Source: an uncultured Muribaculaceae bacterium
GTDB lineage: Bacteria; Bacteroidota; Bacteroidia; Bacteroidales; Muribaculaceae
DNA length: 64,000 bases
Direction of reading: 5' to 3'
NCBI GenBank assembly: GCA_910583775.1
Contig: CAJTYD010000002.1
Coordinates: 39,952-103,951 of the forward strand
The notes beneath the pieces are model-generated. The model was given only the letters and a program-made list of their open reading frames with translations. It searched no databases and was not told the DNA's origin. The first letter of the stretch is position 1, and each line of letters starts with the position of its first letter. Positions 7,966 to 17,198 of the stretch are shown one piece after another. The position numbers were made by a program, and so were the translations under genes.

Positions 7966-9909
7966 TTACCAGGAGGCGTAGCCGGCCAGAGGACGGCGAG
8001 GCAGGCGGCGCGCGGAAACGCCCGATTCCATCGGAATATTCCTCACCGGGGCGTCCAGTTCGTGATAGATGATGTGGAGGCCGATGGCACGCGTCATCAG
8101 CAGGTCGTCGTGACAGCCGGCGATCGCGCCATACGACCCGTTCTGGCGCCGTTCGTAGCTCAGATACTCGTCGAGACAGCATTCGTCGCGCTCCACATAC
8201 ATCCCCTCGCGGATAACCTTCACCAGCGTGGCGATAATCATCGGTTTCGTCGCCATGTTCGTATGGAAACCATACCGCGCGGGAGCTCCGCGGATCACGG
8301 CCTCCTCGCTCATGGGCCGTGCATATAGATTCGGATAACTGTCGCGCAGCCGGTTGAGGATGAAGTGAGACTGGTCGCCGTCGGTGTCGCGGTCGCGGTC
8401 GTGAGTCTCAAGCGTGTTGCTCTCGATCACGAGCAGTGCGTTGTCGTAAAACGCCGAGGCCTGCGCCGCCTTCTCCGTGAGCAGGTCGAAATCAGTGTGC
8501 CCGCGCCATTGCGCCACCACCTCCGGCGGCTCGCCGAACATTAGGGGAGCGCGGTCGAAGACCACGATCACGCTCCAGTCGGCCCGCGCCGACCGGCCGC
8601 CGACATCGACAACCGAAATGTAACGGTTTTCGAAGGAATTGATACGGTTTTCGAAGGAATTGTTACGCTCCGGCAATTTCCAGACAGCCCACTCTCCCGA
8701 TGAAATCGGAGAAAATCCGTCAGAATCGATCTCTCCGTGTAACGGAGGTGTTACGCATTTGTTACGCAAAGCCTCCACTTTGTAACGGTCGAAGACCCTC
8801 GCTCCGGAGTGTACGAAGGCCTCCACGTCGTCCGACGGATATTCGGCCGCCATCAGTCCGTGATCGGAATATTTGCGTCTCTCCGCCACATACCACCGTA
8901 TGGCCTCGAGAGTCGCTCCGGCCTCCCAGAGTTTCCAGAGATAGGCGCCCGGCTGCTCCCGGTCGGAGCGCGCGATCTCCGACCGACGGTTCTGCAGAAG
9001 CATTTCCGCAAACTTTCCTCTCTCCTCCTCCGATGGAAACGGCAAAGAATAATGGTCGATGTCAAACCAGGGTATGAACATGGCTTCGAACTGCGACAGC
9101 CCACGCTTCGCCGCCTCATACTCGCGGTGGAAGAAATTGCCGGTGCCGTTGGCCGTCGACTCATAAATAATCATCGTCATCGGTTCGTAGAGAATGCCCG
9201 AGCAGGCTGAACGCAGTATATCCTCAGGGCTCTTGCCGTCGGTCTTCTTCCATATTCCCACTTCGGAACAATGCACGAGGTTATAGTCACCCCCGCGGCA
9301 GGAGTCGGGACGCTCGGCCGTGCCGATCTTTATCTTGCAGTTTCTCGACCGGACTCGGAAGATCGCCCTCGACTTCCCTACGGGCTCCATCTTCTTTCCC
9401 TTATTACTCTTTTTGTCCTCAAAAGTCTCGGTTTCATCGCAAAATTCCTCGAGCAATTGCTCGGGATAGCTCTCCATCATGCGGTCGAACATATCCTTGA
9501 TTTCATCGGAGCCCACGCCCTGGTGGGCGATGATGAGCGAGTTCAGTCCGCGGCGGTGAACAAGCTGCAACCAGGCCATGTAGAGCTGCGAACAGGTGCT
9601 GCCGCCCCATTGTCTCGCTTTCAGAAGAATCAGACGGATCGGCTTCCCGGCGACGCGCATCCGCTCGAGCCGCTCAACGAATTTCCGTTGCGGTCGGTTG
9701 AGCACGAACGGCACGTCGTCGCCGCCGCCCTTCCTCTTTATCCTCACATACTTCGCCGCCCAATAGGGAAAATCGCAGCGGCATCTCTCCCGCTCCGGCA
9801 AATTCGATTCTATGCCGGAGTCTGACAGCGGATCGAATCTGACGGAGATCTGAGCCAAGCGCCGGCGGTTCTCCTCAAGCAGGCTCCCTACGGTGATCTC
9901 CTCCATCAT
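7966..9909 (-). CDS. Phage-type terminase large subunit
   Basis: A 647-residue DNA-packaging motor protein. The ATPase half has a Walker A-like KARQWGGST (97-105), a Walker B region YNLVHCSEVG with catalytic Glu216, and a coupling motif YESTANG (249-255). The nuclease half has the RNase H-like triad: Asp435 in VVDVGG, Glu496 in LLVIESN and Asp601/602 in CHDDLL. All key residues are present, so the enzyme looks intact. A four-base overlap joins it to the upstream small gene. Base composition matches the core genome. No portal gene lies next to it, which is unusual for a prophage. Confidence 0.85.
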   Translation of the reverse strand: MMEEITVGSLLEENRRRLAQISVRFDPLSDSGIESNLPERERCRCDFPYWAAKYVRIKRKGGGDDVPFVLNRPQRKFVERLERMRVAGKPIRLILLKARQWGGSTCSQLYMAWLQLVHRRGLNSLIIAHQGVGSDEIKDMFDRMMESYPEQLLEEFCDETETFEDKKSNKGKKMEPVGKSRAIFRVRSRNCKIKIGTAERPDSCRGGDYNLVHCSEVGIWKKTDGKSPEDILRSACSGILYEPMTMIIYESTANGTGNFFHREYEAAKRGLSQFEAMFIPWFDIDHYSLPFPSEEERGKFAEMLLQNRRSEIARSDREQPGAYLWKLWEAGATLEAIRWYVAERRKYSDHGLMAAEYPSDDVEAFVHSGARVFDRYKVEALRNKCVTPPLHGEIDSDGFSPISSGEWAVWKLPERNNSFENRINSFENRYISVVDVGGRSARADWSVIVVFDRAPLMFGEPPEVVAQWRGHTDFDLLTEKAAQASAFYDNALLVIESNTLETHDRDRDTDGDQSHFILNRLRDSYPNLYARPMSEEAVIRGAPARYGFHTNMATKPMIIATLVKVIREGMYVERDECCLDEYLSYERRQNGSYGAIAGCHDDLLMTRAIGLHIIYHELDAPVRNIPMESGVSARRLPRRPLAGYASW

Positions 9910-10298
9910 CCCCTTATTCTATAGATTATCACCCGCGCCGACTTCGGAGTGAGATAAAACTCCGGCGCCGGCGAATTCACCGCGCGAAAAGTGGCCTCCG
10001 TCACCGTGATTCCCGGTTCGCGCCGCATCTCCTCCCGCACTCTGATCAGAATCTCGATATACATCTCCCTCTTCTTGCGGTTCATGCCGAACATCATGTC
10101 CCCCTTTAGCATTTTCGAGATGACTTCCGCGGCCCGGCGCTCGCTCACCCAGAACCGCGACGCCGGCATCTTGGCCGCACGTGTGAAAAGTTCCTCGGTC
10201 GGGATAGTGCCCAACAGATACAACTGCGCCTTGAAGGCACTCTTCAACTCCTCGTTCCTTTGTTTCGTGAAATCCGAAACAGCACCTTTCTTCTTCAT
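9906..10298 (-). CDS. Small protein upstream of the terminase (possible small terminase subunit)
   Basis: A 130-residue basic protein starting at ATG 10298. It precedes and overlaps the terminase gene, the position of a small terminase subunit, but I do not recognise a standard TerS family. Two related segments stand out: RFWVSERRAAEVI near residue 48 and EFYLTPKSARVII near residue 113, suggesting a duplicated small fold. The sequence is rich in Arg/Lys, compatible with DNA binding. A promoter with exact TTG-N20-TATATTTG spacing lies just upstream (10340-10370). Confidence 0.6.
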   Translation of the reverse strand: MKKKGAVSDFTKQRNEELKSAFKAQLYLLGTIPTEELFTRAAKMPASRFWVSERRAAEVISKMLKGDMMFGMNRKKREMYIEILIRVREEMRREPGITVTEATFRAVNSPAPEFYLTPKSARVIIYRIRG

Positions 10299-10339
10299 AA
10301 TAGTGACAGTTTAAAATGAAAGTTAATGATTATCGGTTG

Positions 10340-10370
10340 CAAATATAATAGCATTGTTTATATTTTGCAA
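10340..10370 (-). promoter_or_regulatory. Promoter for the terminase pair
   Basis: On the minus strand: TTG (10368-10370), a 20-base spacer, and TATATTTG (10340-10347), matching the Bacteroidetes -33/-7 consensus. Confidence 0.7.
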
Positions 10371-10380
10371 GCATATTTGT

Positions 10381-10388
10381 TAACTTTG
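10381..10388 (+). promoter_or_regulatory. Probable -7 element for the capsid side
   Basis: TAACTTTG fits the TAnnTTTG box and faces the acidic repeat gene; the best upstream TTG (10355-10357) is 23 bases away, slightly long. Confidence 0.45.
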
Positions 10389-10461
10389 TAAATAAATAAG
10401 GTTTTGGGCTTTTATAAGCGCCCTAACTTTGTGGCATCAGACAAAAAAAAAACAGAAAGCA

Positions 10462-11124
10462 ATGAAAAAGAAAAATGAAAATCCCGACAAGAGAGCCTTC
10501 GAGGTTGTGAAAAATCCCGATTCCATCGAAGAAAATAGTCTTTCCGATAACTCCGATAGCTCCGAGCCCTCCGAGAAATCCGATAGCTCCGATAACTCCG
10601 AGAACTCCGATAACTCCGATAACTCCGATAGCTCCGATAACTCCGAGCCCTCCGAGAAATCCGATAGCTCCGATAGCTCCGATAGCTCCGATAACCCCGA
10701 TAGCTCCGATAACTCCGATCCCTCCGATAACCCCGATCCCTCCGATAACCCCGATCCCTCCGCGCCCTCTCGCGCTTTCCGCGACTTCAAGATAATCGCC
10801 GAGGCCTTCGCCAAAGGGCGCGGAATCCCCGAGAAAGATTATAGCAAAGTTATAGAGGCAGTGTCGGCGATCGGCCGTGGCTTCGCCGGCGAGGGAATCT
10901 CCCTCGATGTCTTCGAGCTCCTCCACAAGGGAATGGATTATGACCGCGCTGTCGCCGCAGCAGCCTCCGAAGCGGAGCTGAAAGGAAGAAACGCCGCAAT
11001 CGAGGAAAGCGTCTTCCCCAAAAATCCTGACGACGGCCTCCCCCACTTCAACGCCTCGCACGGCGCGCCGAAACCGCGCCGAAGCAACTCCATCTTCGAC
11101 CTCGCCCGCGAGGCCGGCATATAA
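10462..11124 (+). CDS. Acidic Ser-Asp repeat protein preceding the capsid gene
   Basis: A 220-residue protein from ATG 10462, preceded by AGAAAG; an in-frame ATG at 10429 is less likely. Residues 28-102 are a low-complexity run of three-residue units (S-D-N, S-D-S, S-E-P, S-E-K) encoded by 25 consecutive 9-bp units. Residues 103-220 are ordinary, with a helical segment (RAFRDFKIIAEAFAKGRGI) and a C-terminal SNSIFDLAREAGI. I do not recognise the family. In tailed phages this slot, just before the major capsid gene, often holds a scaffold or protease, so a scaffold role is possible but is inference only. The opposite strand is also open here as a Gly-Ile repeat; this is a mirror of the repeat. 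Confidence 0.65.
   Translation: MKKKNENPDKRAFEVVKNPDSIEENSLSDNSDSSEPSEKSDSSDNSENSDNSDNSDSSDNSEPSEKSDSSDSSDSSDNPDSSDNSDPSDNPDPSDNPDPSAPSRAFRDFKIIAEAFAKGRGIPEKDYSKVIEAVSAIGRGFAGEGISLDVFELLHKGMDYDRAVAAAASEAELKGRNAAIEESVFPKNPDDGLPHFNASHGAPKPRRSNSIFDLAREAGI
10543..10767 (+). repeat. 9-bp coding minisatellite, 25 units
   Basis: Units such as TCCGATAAC, TCCGATAGC, TCCGAGCCC and TCCGAGAAA run without interruption. Because the unit is three codons, copy-number change keeps the frame and alters only protein length. Confidence 0.9.
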
Positions 11125-11176
11125 AAAATCGAGATTCTCGAAAAAATCAACATCAATCACCAAATTTTATATCACT

Positions 11177-12691
11177 ATGAGCGAAAGCAATCTTACTCCC
11201 GGCAGCGCCGGAATCCAGAGCCATCTTCCCGGCCAGCCCGCAACCGTCACCGGCGCCGCCGAAACCACCGGAGGCATCATGTCCGGCAATTTCATCGAAA
11301 GCGACATCGACGACGAACTTTTCCGCTTCAACTCCGACGACACCCCGCTGATGAACCTGATGCTGCGCGCAAAGCGCGTGAAGGTAAACAGCCCCGAGGT
11401 GGACCATTACATGATCGACGAAGCGCGCAGCCATCTCACCGTCATCTCCGAGCTTCCGGCCCAGACACAGATGAACGCCGTGCTGCCCCTCGGCCCCCAG
11501 GACCAGAACCTTCCCCGTCCCTACAGCACGCTGCTCGTCAAAGGCGTCGACGGCTTCAGCCCCGACGGGCAGTCGATAACCCCAGGCAAGGAGCTCATGC
11601 TCTTCGTCACCGGTCAGGACCCGACCACAAACAACCCCGTGGTACGCGCCGTAAACGGCAAGAAGACCCAGAAGGAGGATGAGTTCTCCACTATTCCGAA
11701 GATTCCCGCCGGCACGCGAATCGTGATTCTCGCCAACTCCCTCTACGAGACACAGAAAGAGGTGGATCCCGATCTCATCGTGCCCCAGCCCACGCGCGTA
11801 TACCTCCAGAAGAGGGGCATGAACCAGGTGGTTTCCGACTATTTCGAGAGCCAGCGCAAGAGAATCCCCTTCTCCAAGGCGATCATCGCCGAGCAGGCAA
11901 TCGCCAACTTCAAGGTGAGGGGCAACCGCACGCTCTGGGCGGGCCGTTCCGGCAAGTTCAAGCTCAACATTCCGCGCATGGGCCTTCAGTATGTCTATTG
12001 CACCGAAGGATTGCGCTGGCAGTTCAAGCGCGAGCTGATGCACAAGGGGAAATGGACCGTCGAAGACGTTATCGCCCTGGCCAAGATGTTCTTCACCGGC
12101 GAAGACGTGCCGAAGACCGCTCTGCTGCTGGCAGGCAAGAACCTCCTGGAGCAGATACAGTGTATCGACTTCTCGAAACATCCCGAGATCCAGATCATCA
12201 CGAAGGTCAACAGCGTCGGCTGGAGCGTGACCAACTTCCACACCGTCTTCGGCGACATCGAGATCAAGCGCGAGCCCACGCTCGACCGCTTAGGCTGGAG
12301 CAACAGCGGCGCCCTGATAGGCGAAAACCGCCTCGTGCATTACGTCTACTCGGCGGAACACAGCTTCAGCGACCGTGTCGAGGGGGAGGAGGCAACCCGC
12401 AACGGCATTCTCATCTGGGACGCCCTTGCACTCAAGGGGAGCTGCCATATCTGGATCGACGGCGACAGCGACAAGTCGACCGACGGCGCATTCAGCTTCA
12501 AGATGTGGAGCGAGAAGACCGCTCCGACCGATCTTGTGGCCGGCGAGATCTACTATCTCACCGCCGACTGCCCCGGAATCGACAAGAACGCCGTTACAGG
12601 CCAGATGTGGCAGGTGATCAACACGATCAACTCCGAAGGCGACGAGACCTTGGGCTGGAAACTCTACAACGGCGAGATCGAACTCGGCTGA
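11177..12691 (+). CDS. Probable phage major capsid protein (SU10-like/DUF5309 type)
   Basis: A 504-residue protein with an N-terminal Gly/Ala-rich arm, then MSGNFIESDIDDELFRFNSD and ADDTPLMNL-like sequence (DDTPLMNLMLRAKR). The middle part IPFSKAIIAEQAIANFKVRG followed by RTLWAGRSGKF resembles the conserved helix-plus-loop of SU10-type HK97-fold capsid proteins seen in Bacteroidetes phages. The assignment rests on these similarities and on the neighbours (terminase; a small protein typical of the position after the capsid gene). It follows the acidic repeat gene after 52 bases. An encapsulin-like shell or another HK97-fold use cannot be excluded by sequence alone. Confidence 0.6.
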   Translation: MSESNLTPGSAGIQSHLPGQPATVTGAAETTGGIMSGNFIESDIDDELFRFNSDDTPLMNLMLRAKRVKVNSPEVDHYMIDEARSHLTVISELPAQTQMNAVLPLGPQDQNLPRPYSTLLVKGVDGFSPDGQSITPGKELMLFVTGQDPTTNNPVVRAVNGKKTQKEDEFSTIPKIPAGTRIVILANSLYETQKEVDPDLIVPQPTRVYLQKRGMNQVVSDYFESQRKRIPFSKAIIAEQAIANFKVRGNRTLWAGRSGKFKLNIPRMGLQYVYCTEGLRWQFKRELMHKGKWTVEDVIALAKMFFTGEDVPKTALLLAGKNLLEQIQCIDFSKHPEIQIITKVNSVGWSVTNFHTVFGDIEIKREPTLDRLGWSNSGALIGENRLVHYVYSAEHSFSDRVEGEEATRNGILIWDALALKGSCHIWIDGDSDKSTDGAFSFKMWSEKTAPTDLVAGEIYYLTADCPGIDKNAVTGQMWQVINTINSEGDETLGWKLYNGEIELG

Positions 12692-12715
12692 CAAAACATA
12701 AAAGCATAATACGAT

Positions 12716-12928
12716 ATGAAGAGAACATACGCAGTTGCGGGGATGATGGAATGGAACGTCCTCATCCCCGCGGGGAGATCGACAGTGAGGGTGCATTTCT
12801 CCGGGGGAACCGTCACCGGCTACGGCGTCTCTCCGGCCACCTACACCACGGAGAACCCAGCAGTGATGCATCTGATCGAGGCGAGTTTCTGGTACAGGAG
12901 CGGAAAAATAAAGCGTCTGGAGCAATGA
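12716..12928 (+). CDS. Small phage-structural-type protein
   Basis: A 70-residue protein, beta-rich in appearance, with GMMEWNVLIPAG, VRVHFSGGTVTGYGV and a C-terminal FWYRSGKIK. Small proteins with this layout (V/I-P-A-G ... F-x-G-G-x-x-T-G-Y-G-V) commonly follow the capsid gene in Bacteroides phage-like cassettes; their role is not known to me. The stop codon overlaps the next start as ATGA, so the genes are translationally coupled. Confidence 0.65.
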   Translation: MKRTYAVAGMMEWNVLIPAGRSTVRVHFSGGTVTGYGVSPATYTTENPAVMHLIEASFWYRSGKIKRLEQ

Positions 12929-13512
12929 GGATCGAGACCGACAAAATGGTGACGCTTGTGCTCCGGCTTCTCGACGAAGACAGCTCCTTTCTCCGCGACC
13001 GGGTGCAGTATGCCGACCCGGAGAGTCCGCTGGAAAATCTGATCGTCACCCTCCTGCCTCCGGTTGCCGAAGAGGTGATTCTCGCGGCCGAGCCGAAGGA
13101 GATCGACGAATATGAGGACTTCGACGCCGAGATCGAATGGATCGAGCCCGGACACGGGATCGTGGATCTTCCCGCCGACTATCTTCGCTTCTGTTGCTTC
13201 CGCATGAGCGACTGGAGCCGCAAGGTCACGATGCCGTTATCGGCCGAAGGGGAGAATTATATGCTCTATGCGAGGAATTATTCGGGCCGCGTGCGCGGCA
13301 GGAAGCGGAGACCGGCGGTGGTCGTCACGGCCTCGGCCGGCGCAGCGCGCCTCGAATTCTTCGGCTCGCTCGATCCGGGAGCATATCCTGTGGAGACGGG
13401 CTATATCCCTAAGCCTCAGGATGATGACTGCGCCATGATGCGGATTCCGAGGGCGCTGATCTTCCGCGTCGCGGAGGCCACTGCAGAGAGAATTAAAAAA
13501 ATTCGCTCCTGA
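12925..13512 (+). CDS. Probable head-tail connector/neck-type protein
   Basis: A 195-residue protein starting at the ATG of the ATGA overlap. It has an acidic, helical N-terminal half and a C-terminal half with ADYLRFCCFRMSDWSRKV and a terminal helix RALIFRVAEATAERIKKI. This size and position, after capsid and a small protein, is that of a connector in Bacteroides phage cassettes, but no diagnostic motif proves it. A long open frame reaching back to 11998 is only the shifted reading of the capsid gene. A strong terminator ends the transcript. Confidence 0.5.
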   Translation: MRIETDKMVTLVLRLLDEDSSFLRDRVQYADPESPLENLIVTLLPPVAEEVILAAEPKEIDEYEDFDAEIEWIEPGHGIVDLPADYLRFCCFRMSDWSRKVTMPLSAEGENYMLYARNYSGRVRGRKRRPAVVVTASAGAARLEFFGSLDPGAYPVETGYIPKPQDDDCAMMRIPRALIFRVAEATAERIKKIRS

Positions 13513-13566
13513 AAGAGGAATTATAATTCCTGAAAAAGAGTGACAAATCAGTAAAACGTTTGAAAA

Positions 13567-13607
13567 CGAGGGATAATCGGTCAGTGACTGAAATATCCCT
13601 CGTTTTT
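13567..13607 (+). terminator. Terminator after the capsid cassette
   Basis: CGAGGGATA (13567-13575) pairs with TATCCCTCG (13594-13602), with an inner TCAG/CTGA pair and a following T5 run. Confidence 0.85.
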
Positions 13608-13919
13608 GCATATTTTAACGATTTTTCAGAGCCTTAAACTGATATAAATTTGCAACCGAAATAATTCGTCAGGAAACTGCCAGGCACTTGTATCCCTTAT
13701 TATTTGCAGTTTCTTGAATCGGCTCCATCATTTATTAGTGAAAGCAGTTGCGTTGTAATCAATCAGATAAAGAAGGTTAACATAATCAGGAGCCCAGGAA
13801 AAAAAGATAAAGGCAGAAAGAGATTTGCAGAAGGTCGGATAAATTTGGTTTCATTCTCTCGGCAGAGGGGATGAAACTTCATGAAAAACTTTTAAACCAA
13901 TATATTAACCCTAACATTT
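13608..13919 (+). promoter_or_regulatory. Long leader/promoter region of susC
   Basis: About 310 bases without a gene. A TAAATTTG box (13645-13652) fits the -7 element, which would give a leader of roughly 260 bases before susC. Long leaders are common for susC-like genes and can be targets of antisense RNAs, but no such RNA is visible here. No clear TTG sits at -33. Confidence 0.45.
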
Positions 13920-16900
13920 ATGAAAAGAAAACTATTTCTTCTCTGCCTGCTGATGGCTTCGTTCGCAAGCTTCGGCGCCATGGCAGCTCCGCGCACAGTC
14001 AAGGGTGTAGTGGTCGACGAGACCGGCGAACCTCTGATCGGTGCGACTGTTCAGGTGGAAGGGACATCGACCGGTCTCGCTACCGATCTTGACGGTAATT
14101 TCGCCATCAACGTCAGCGACGGCCAGACCCTCCTTATCACCTATATCGGCTATGAACCGTTAAAAATCAAGGTAACTCCCGACACCCAGGATCTCCGCGT
14201 CGAGATGAAACCCAACTCCGACATCCTCGAGGATGTGGTGGTTATCGGTTACGGCACGATGAAAAAGAAAGACCTTACAGGAGCCATCACGCAGATCGAC
14301 CCCAACAAGATCGCCGACTCCAACCCTCAGACAGTGCAGGATATCCTTCGCGGAACCGCCGGTCTGCAGGTAGGTTACGATTCATCCGCTAAGGGCGGCG
14401 GCTCCCTCGAGCTCCGCGGTAAGAACTCTCTTGGAACAAACTCGTCTCCTCTTATCATTCTCGACGGAATGCAGTTCTACGGCGAGCTCTCCGAGATCAA
14501 CCCCGACGACATCAAGCAGATCGACATCCTGAAAGACTCCTCTTCGGCAGCCATCTATGGTGCGAAGGCAGCAAACGGCGTCATCATCGTCACAACCAAG
14601 AAGGGAAGCAACACCGGCCGCCCGCAGGTTACGCTGAGCGCCAACTGGGGTATCAACACCAAGGCCGCCTACCGCAACTATTATGACGCGGACGGCTACC
14701 TCAACTACCGCACCGACTTCTACAAACGCGACACCTACGGCTACGACGACAACGGCGTCTACCGCGACTACCAGAGCAGCCACAAGAATCATCCCGGCTA
14801 TTTCGAGTATCCTTCCGAGGCCAACCTAAGCAAATACGGCATCACTCTCGACCAGTGGATGGGCTATACCTCCAACGGTGACGGCGAGTCGCCCCGCAGC
14901 GTGTTCGGCCGCCGTATCGGCCTCGACGAGGAAGACCTTCTTTTCCAGAACTTCCTTGACAACAACACCTTCGACTGGTATAACTACGCGTTCCGCACCG
15001 GCTTCAACCAGGACTACAACGTAAGCCTCTCCGGCGGTACGGACAAGATGAACTACTACATGAGCGTCGGCTACCTGAAGAACCAGGGTGTGGTGAAAGG
15101 CAACGACTACAACACTCTCCGCGCCTCTATGCGTATGAGCGGCAAAGTAACCGACTGGCTCGAGATCGGCGGCAACGCCAACTTCCAGCACCGTTCCGAC
15201 GGTGACAAGGCCCTCCACTACAGCGATGACCTTCAGGACCCGAACATCATGAAGTTCTCCCCCTACGCCTCGCTTCGCGATAAGGAGACAGGAGAGCTCC
15301 TGCAGTTCCCGATGGGAGGAACAAACCGTTTCCAGCCCTTCCGCAACGAGTTCTTCTATCAGAACTACGAGAAACTTGAGAAAGGATACATGGTTTTGAA
15401 CTCCAAGTTCTACGTGAACCTCAACCTCCCCTTCGGAATCACATACCAGTTCAATATCTCACCCCGTTACCAGTATTTCTACGACCGTTACTTCATGAGC
15501 GCCGACCTCCCGAACTCCAACAAGAACGACCGCGGTGTGAACCGCGAGTGGGGCAAGCGCTTCGACTGGTCGCTCAACAACACCATCAACTGGGACTATA
15601 CCTTCAACGACGTTCACCACGTGATGCTCACCCTCGCACAGGAGGCTGAAGACCGCAAATACTGGAGCGACCGCATCGAAGCCCGCGGCTTCGACCCGAC
15701 AGACGCCCTCGGTTTCCACAACACGCAGAACGCCACCAAGGATATCTCCAACTTCAAGACAAAAGACACGCATGAGAGCGCCGACGCCCTCCTTGCCCGT
15801 GTTTTCTACGGCTACGACAACCGCTACATGATCACAGCCTCTGTGCGCCGCGACGGTTATTCGGCATTCGGAGCCAAATATCCACACGCCACGTTCCCCT
15901 CTGTGGCTCTGGCATGGAACTTCGGAAACGAGAAATTCATGGAATCGATCTCCGACGCATGGTCTTCCGGCAAGCTCCGTCTCTCCTGGGGTAAGAACGG
16001 TAACCGTGACCTCGGCAACCCGTATATAGCGCTTGCCAACCTCGGCTCCGGCCAGGGCGCGACCATGAACTACCTCGACGGCACAGGCAAGGTGGTCTCC
16101 GACCTCAAATACCTCACCATGGACCGTATGGCCAACCCGAACCTCCGATGGGAGAAGACAGAGGCATTCAACGTCGGTCTTGACCTCGGATTCCTCAACA
16201 ACCGCATCAACGCCTCTATCGACTGGTATTACAAACGCACCAAAGACATGATCATGAGCATGAGTCTGCCTGCGTTCTCCGGCTTCTCTTCCGTATCGAC
16301 AAACATCGGTCAGGTGGACAACACCGGTGTCGAGCTCTCGATCAACACCCTCAACATCTCCAACAACGTTCTCGAATGGACAACCAACTTCGCGTTCTCC
16401 TACAACAAGAACAAGATTGTCCACATCGACTACCAGATGGAGGATGTCCTCGACGACAACGGCAACGTTATCGGGCAGAAGGAGAAGGACAACATCAACA
16501 AGGGCTGGTTCATCGGCAAGTCGATCTACGAGATCTGGGACTACGACGTAGTTGGAATCTGGCAGGCAAACGAGGCTGAAGAGGCCGCCAAATACAACCA
16601 GCGACCCGGTGATCCGAAGGTAGCCAACCACTATACGGCCGACGACAAGATCGACCCCAAGACCGGCGAGCGCATCGCTGTCTACAACGACAAGGACAAG
16701 GTCTTCCACGGCACCAAGAGCGCTCCGATGTTCCTGAGCATGACCAACAACTTCACACTCTGGAAAGACTTCTCGATCAGCTTCACATTCTACAGCAAGA
16801 TGGGTCACAAGAGCCAGAGTGGCGAATACCGCAACCAGGACAACGCCTCCGACATCATCACCCACGGGCTCAACACCTACGAGAAGGAATACTGGACACC

Positions 16901-17186
16901 GGAGAACCCGAGCAACTATTACGCTCGCCTCATGGCCAACGGCCCGACAGGAGCCACCGGCGTGAACCGCGTTATCCGTCGCGACTTCCTGCGTCTGAGC
17001 GACCTCACCTTCGGCTACACCATTCCACAGAAATGGACCCGCAAGGCCTTCATGGAGAGAGTTCGTGTAACCTTCGGCATCAAGAACCTCTTCACCATCA
17101 ATCCTCCGAAATGGAGCTACGGCGATCCTGAAAACTGGGGTCTCGGCAACCGCGTCTTCAACTTCGGTCTTAACGTTCAATTCTAA
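13920..17186 (+). CDS. SusC/RagA-type TonB-dependent outer-membrane transporter
   Basis: A 1088-residue outer-membrane protein. A signal peptide ends near residue 22 (FGAMAA). Residues about 25-105 are the carboxypeptidase-D-like beta-sandwich (RTVKGVVVDETGEPLIGATV), followed by DVVVIGYGTMKKKDLTGAI, the SusC-type junction before the plug. The plug covers about 120-240 (LRGKNSLGTNSSPLIILDG) and the remainder is the 22-strand barrel, ending NFGLNVQF with a terminal Phe. It imports ligands bound by the SusD partner 12 bases downstream, driven by TonB. No glycan-degrading enzyme lies in the same unit, so the substrate cannot be inferred. Confidence 0.95.
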   Translation: MKRKLFLLCLLMASFASFGAMAAPRTVKGVVVDETGEPLIGATVQVEGTSTGLATDLDGNFAINVSDGQTLLITYIGYEPLKIKVTPDTQDLRVEMKPNSDILEDVVVIGYGTMKKKDLTGAITQIDPNKIADSNPQTVQDILRGTAGLQVGYDSSAKGGGSLELRGKNSLGTNSSPLIILDGMQFYGELSEINPDDIKQIDILKDSSSAAIYGAKAANGVIIVTTKKGSNTGRPQVTLSANWGINTKAAYRNYYDADGYLNYRTDFYKRDTYGYDDNGVYRDYQSSHKNHPGYFEYPSEANLSKYGITLDQWMGYTSNGDGESPRSVFGRRIGLDEEDLLFQNFLDNNTFDWYNYAFRTGFNQDYNVSLSGGTDKMNYYMSVGYLKNQGVVKGNDYNTLRASMRMSGKVTDWLEIGGNANFQHRSDGDKALHYSDDLQDPNIMKFSPYASLRDKETGELLQFPMGGTNRFQPFRNEFFYQNYEKLEKGYMVLNSKFYVNLNLPFGITYQFNISPRYQYFYDRYFMSADLPNSNKNDRGVNREWGKRFDWSLNNTINWDYTFNDVHHVMLTLAQEAEDRKYWSDRIEARGFDPTDALGFHNTQNATKDISNFKTKDTHESADALLARVFYGYDNRYMITASVRRDGYSAFGAKYPHATFPSVALAWNFGNEKFMESISDAWSSGKLRLSWGKNGNRDLGNPYIALANLGSGQGATMNYLDGTGKVVSDLKYLTMDRMANPNLRWEKTEAFNVGLDLGFLNNRINASIDWYYKRTKDMIMSMSLPAFSGFSSVSTNIGQVDNTGVELSINTLNISNNVLEWTTNFAFSYNKNKIVHIDYQMEDVLDDNGNVIGQKEKDNINKGWFIGKSIYEIWDYDVVGIWQANEAEEAAKYNQRPGDPKVANHYTADDKIDPKTGERIAVYNDKDKVFHGTKSAPMFLSMTNNFTLWKDFSISFTFYSKMGHKSQSGEYRNQDNASDIITHGLNTYEKEYWTPENPSNYYARLMANGPTGATGVNRVIRRDFLRLSDLTFGYTIPQKWTRKAFMERVRVTFGIKNLFTINPPKWSYGDPENWGLGNRVFNFGLNVQF

Positions 17187-17198
17187 GAAACTATAAAA

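Noticed and set aside
10543..10767. CRISPR-like array
   Set aside because: The 9-bp units are contiguous without spacers and lie in frame in a coding sequence; no cas gene is present.
10423..11163. Minus-strand open frame encoding a Gly-Ile-Val repeat protein
   Set aside because: It is the mirror reading of the 9-bp minisatellite in the acidic repeat gene, which has the better start, context and C-terminal domain.
11998..12924. Long Arg-rich open frame inside the capsid gene
   Set aside because: A shifted reading of GC-rich coding sequence; only its last part from 12925 is a gene, defined by the ATGA overlap.
15459..17180. 573-codon minus-strand frame opposite susC
   Set aside because: Val-rich antisense shadow of a highly biased coding sequence, without any domain.
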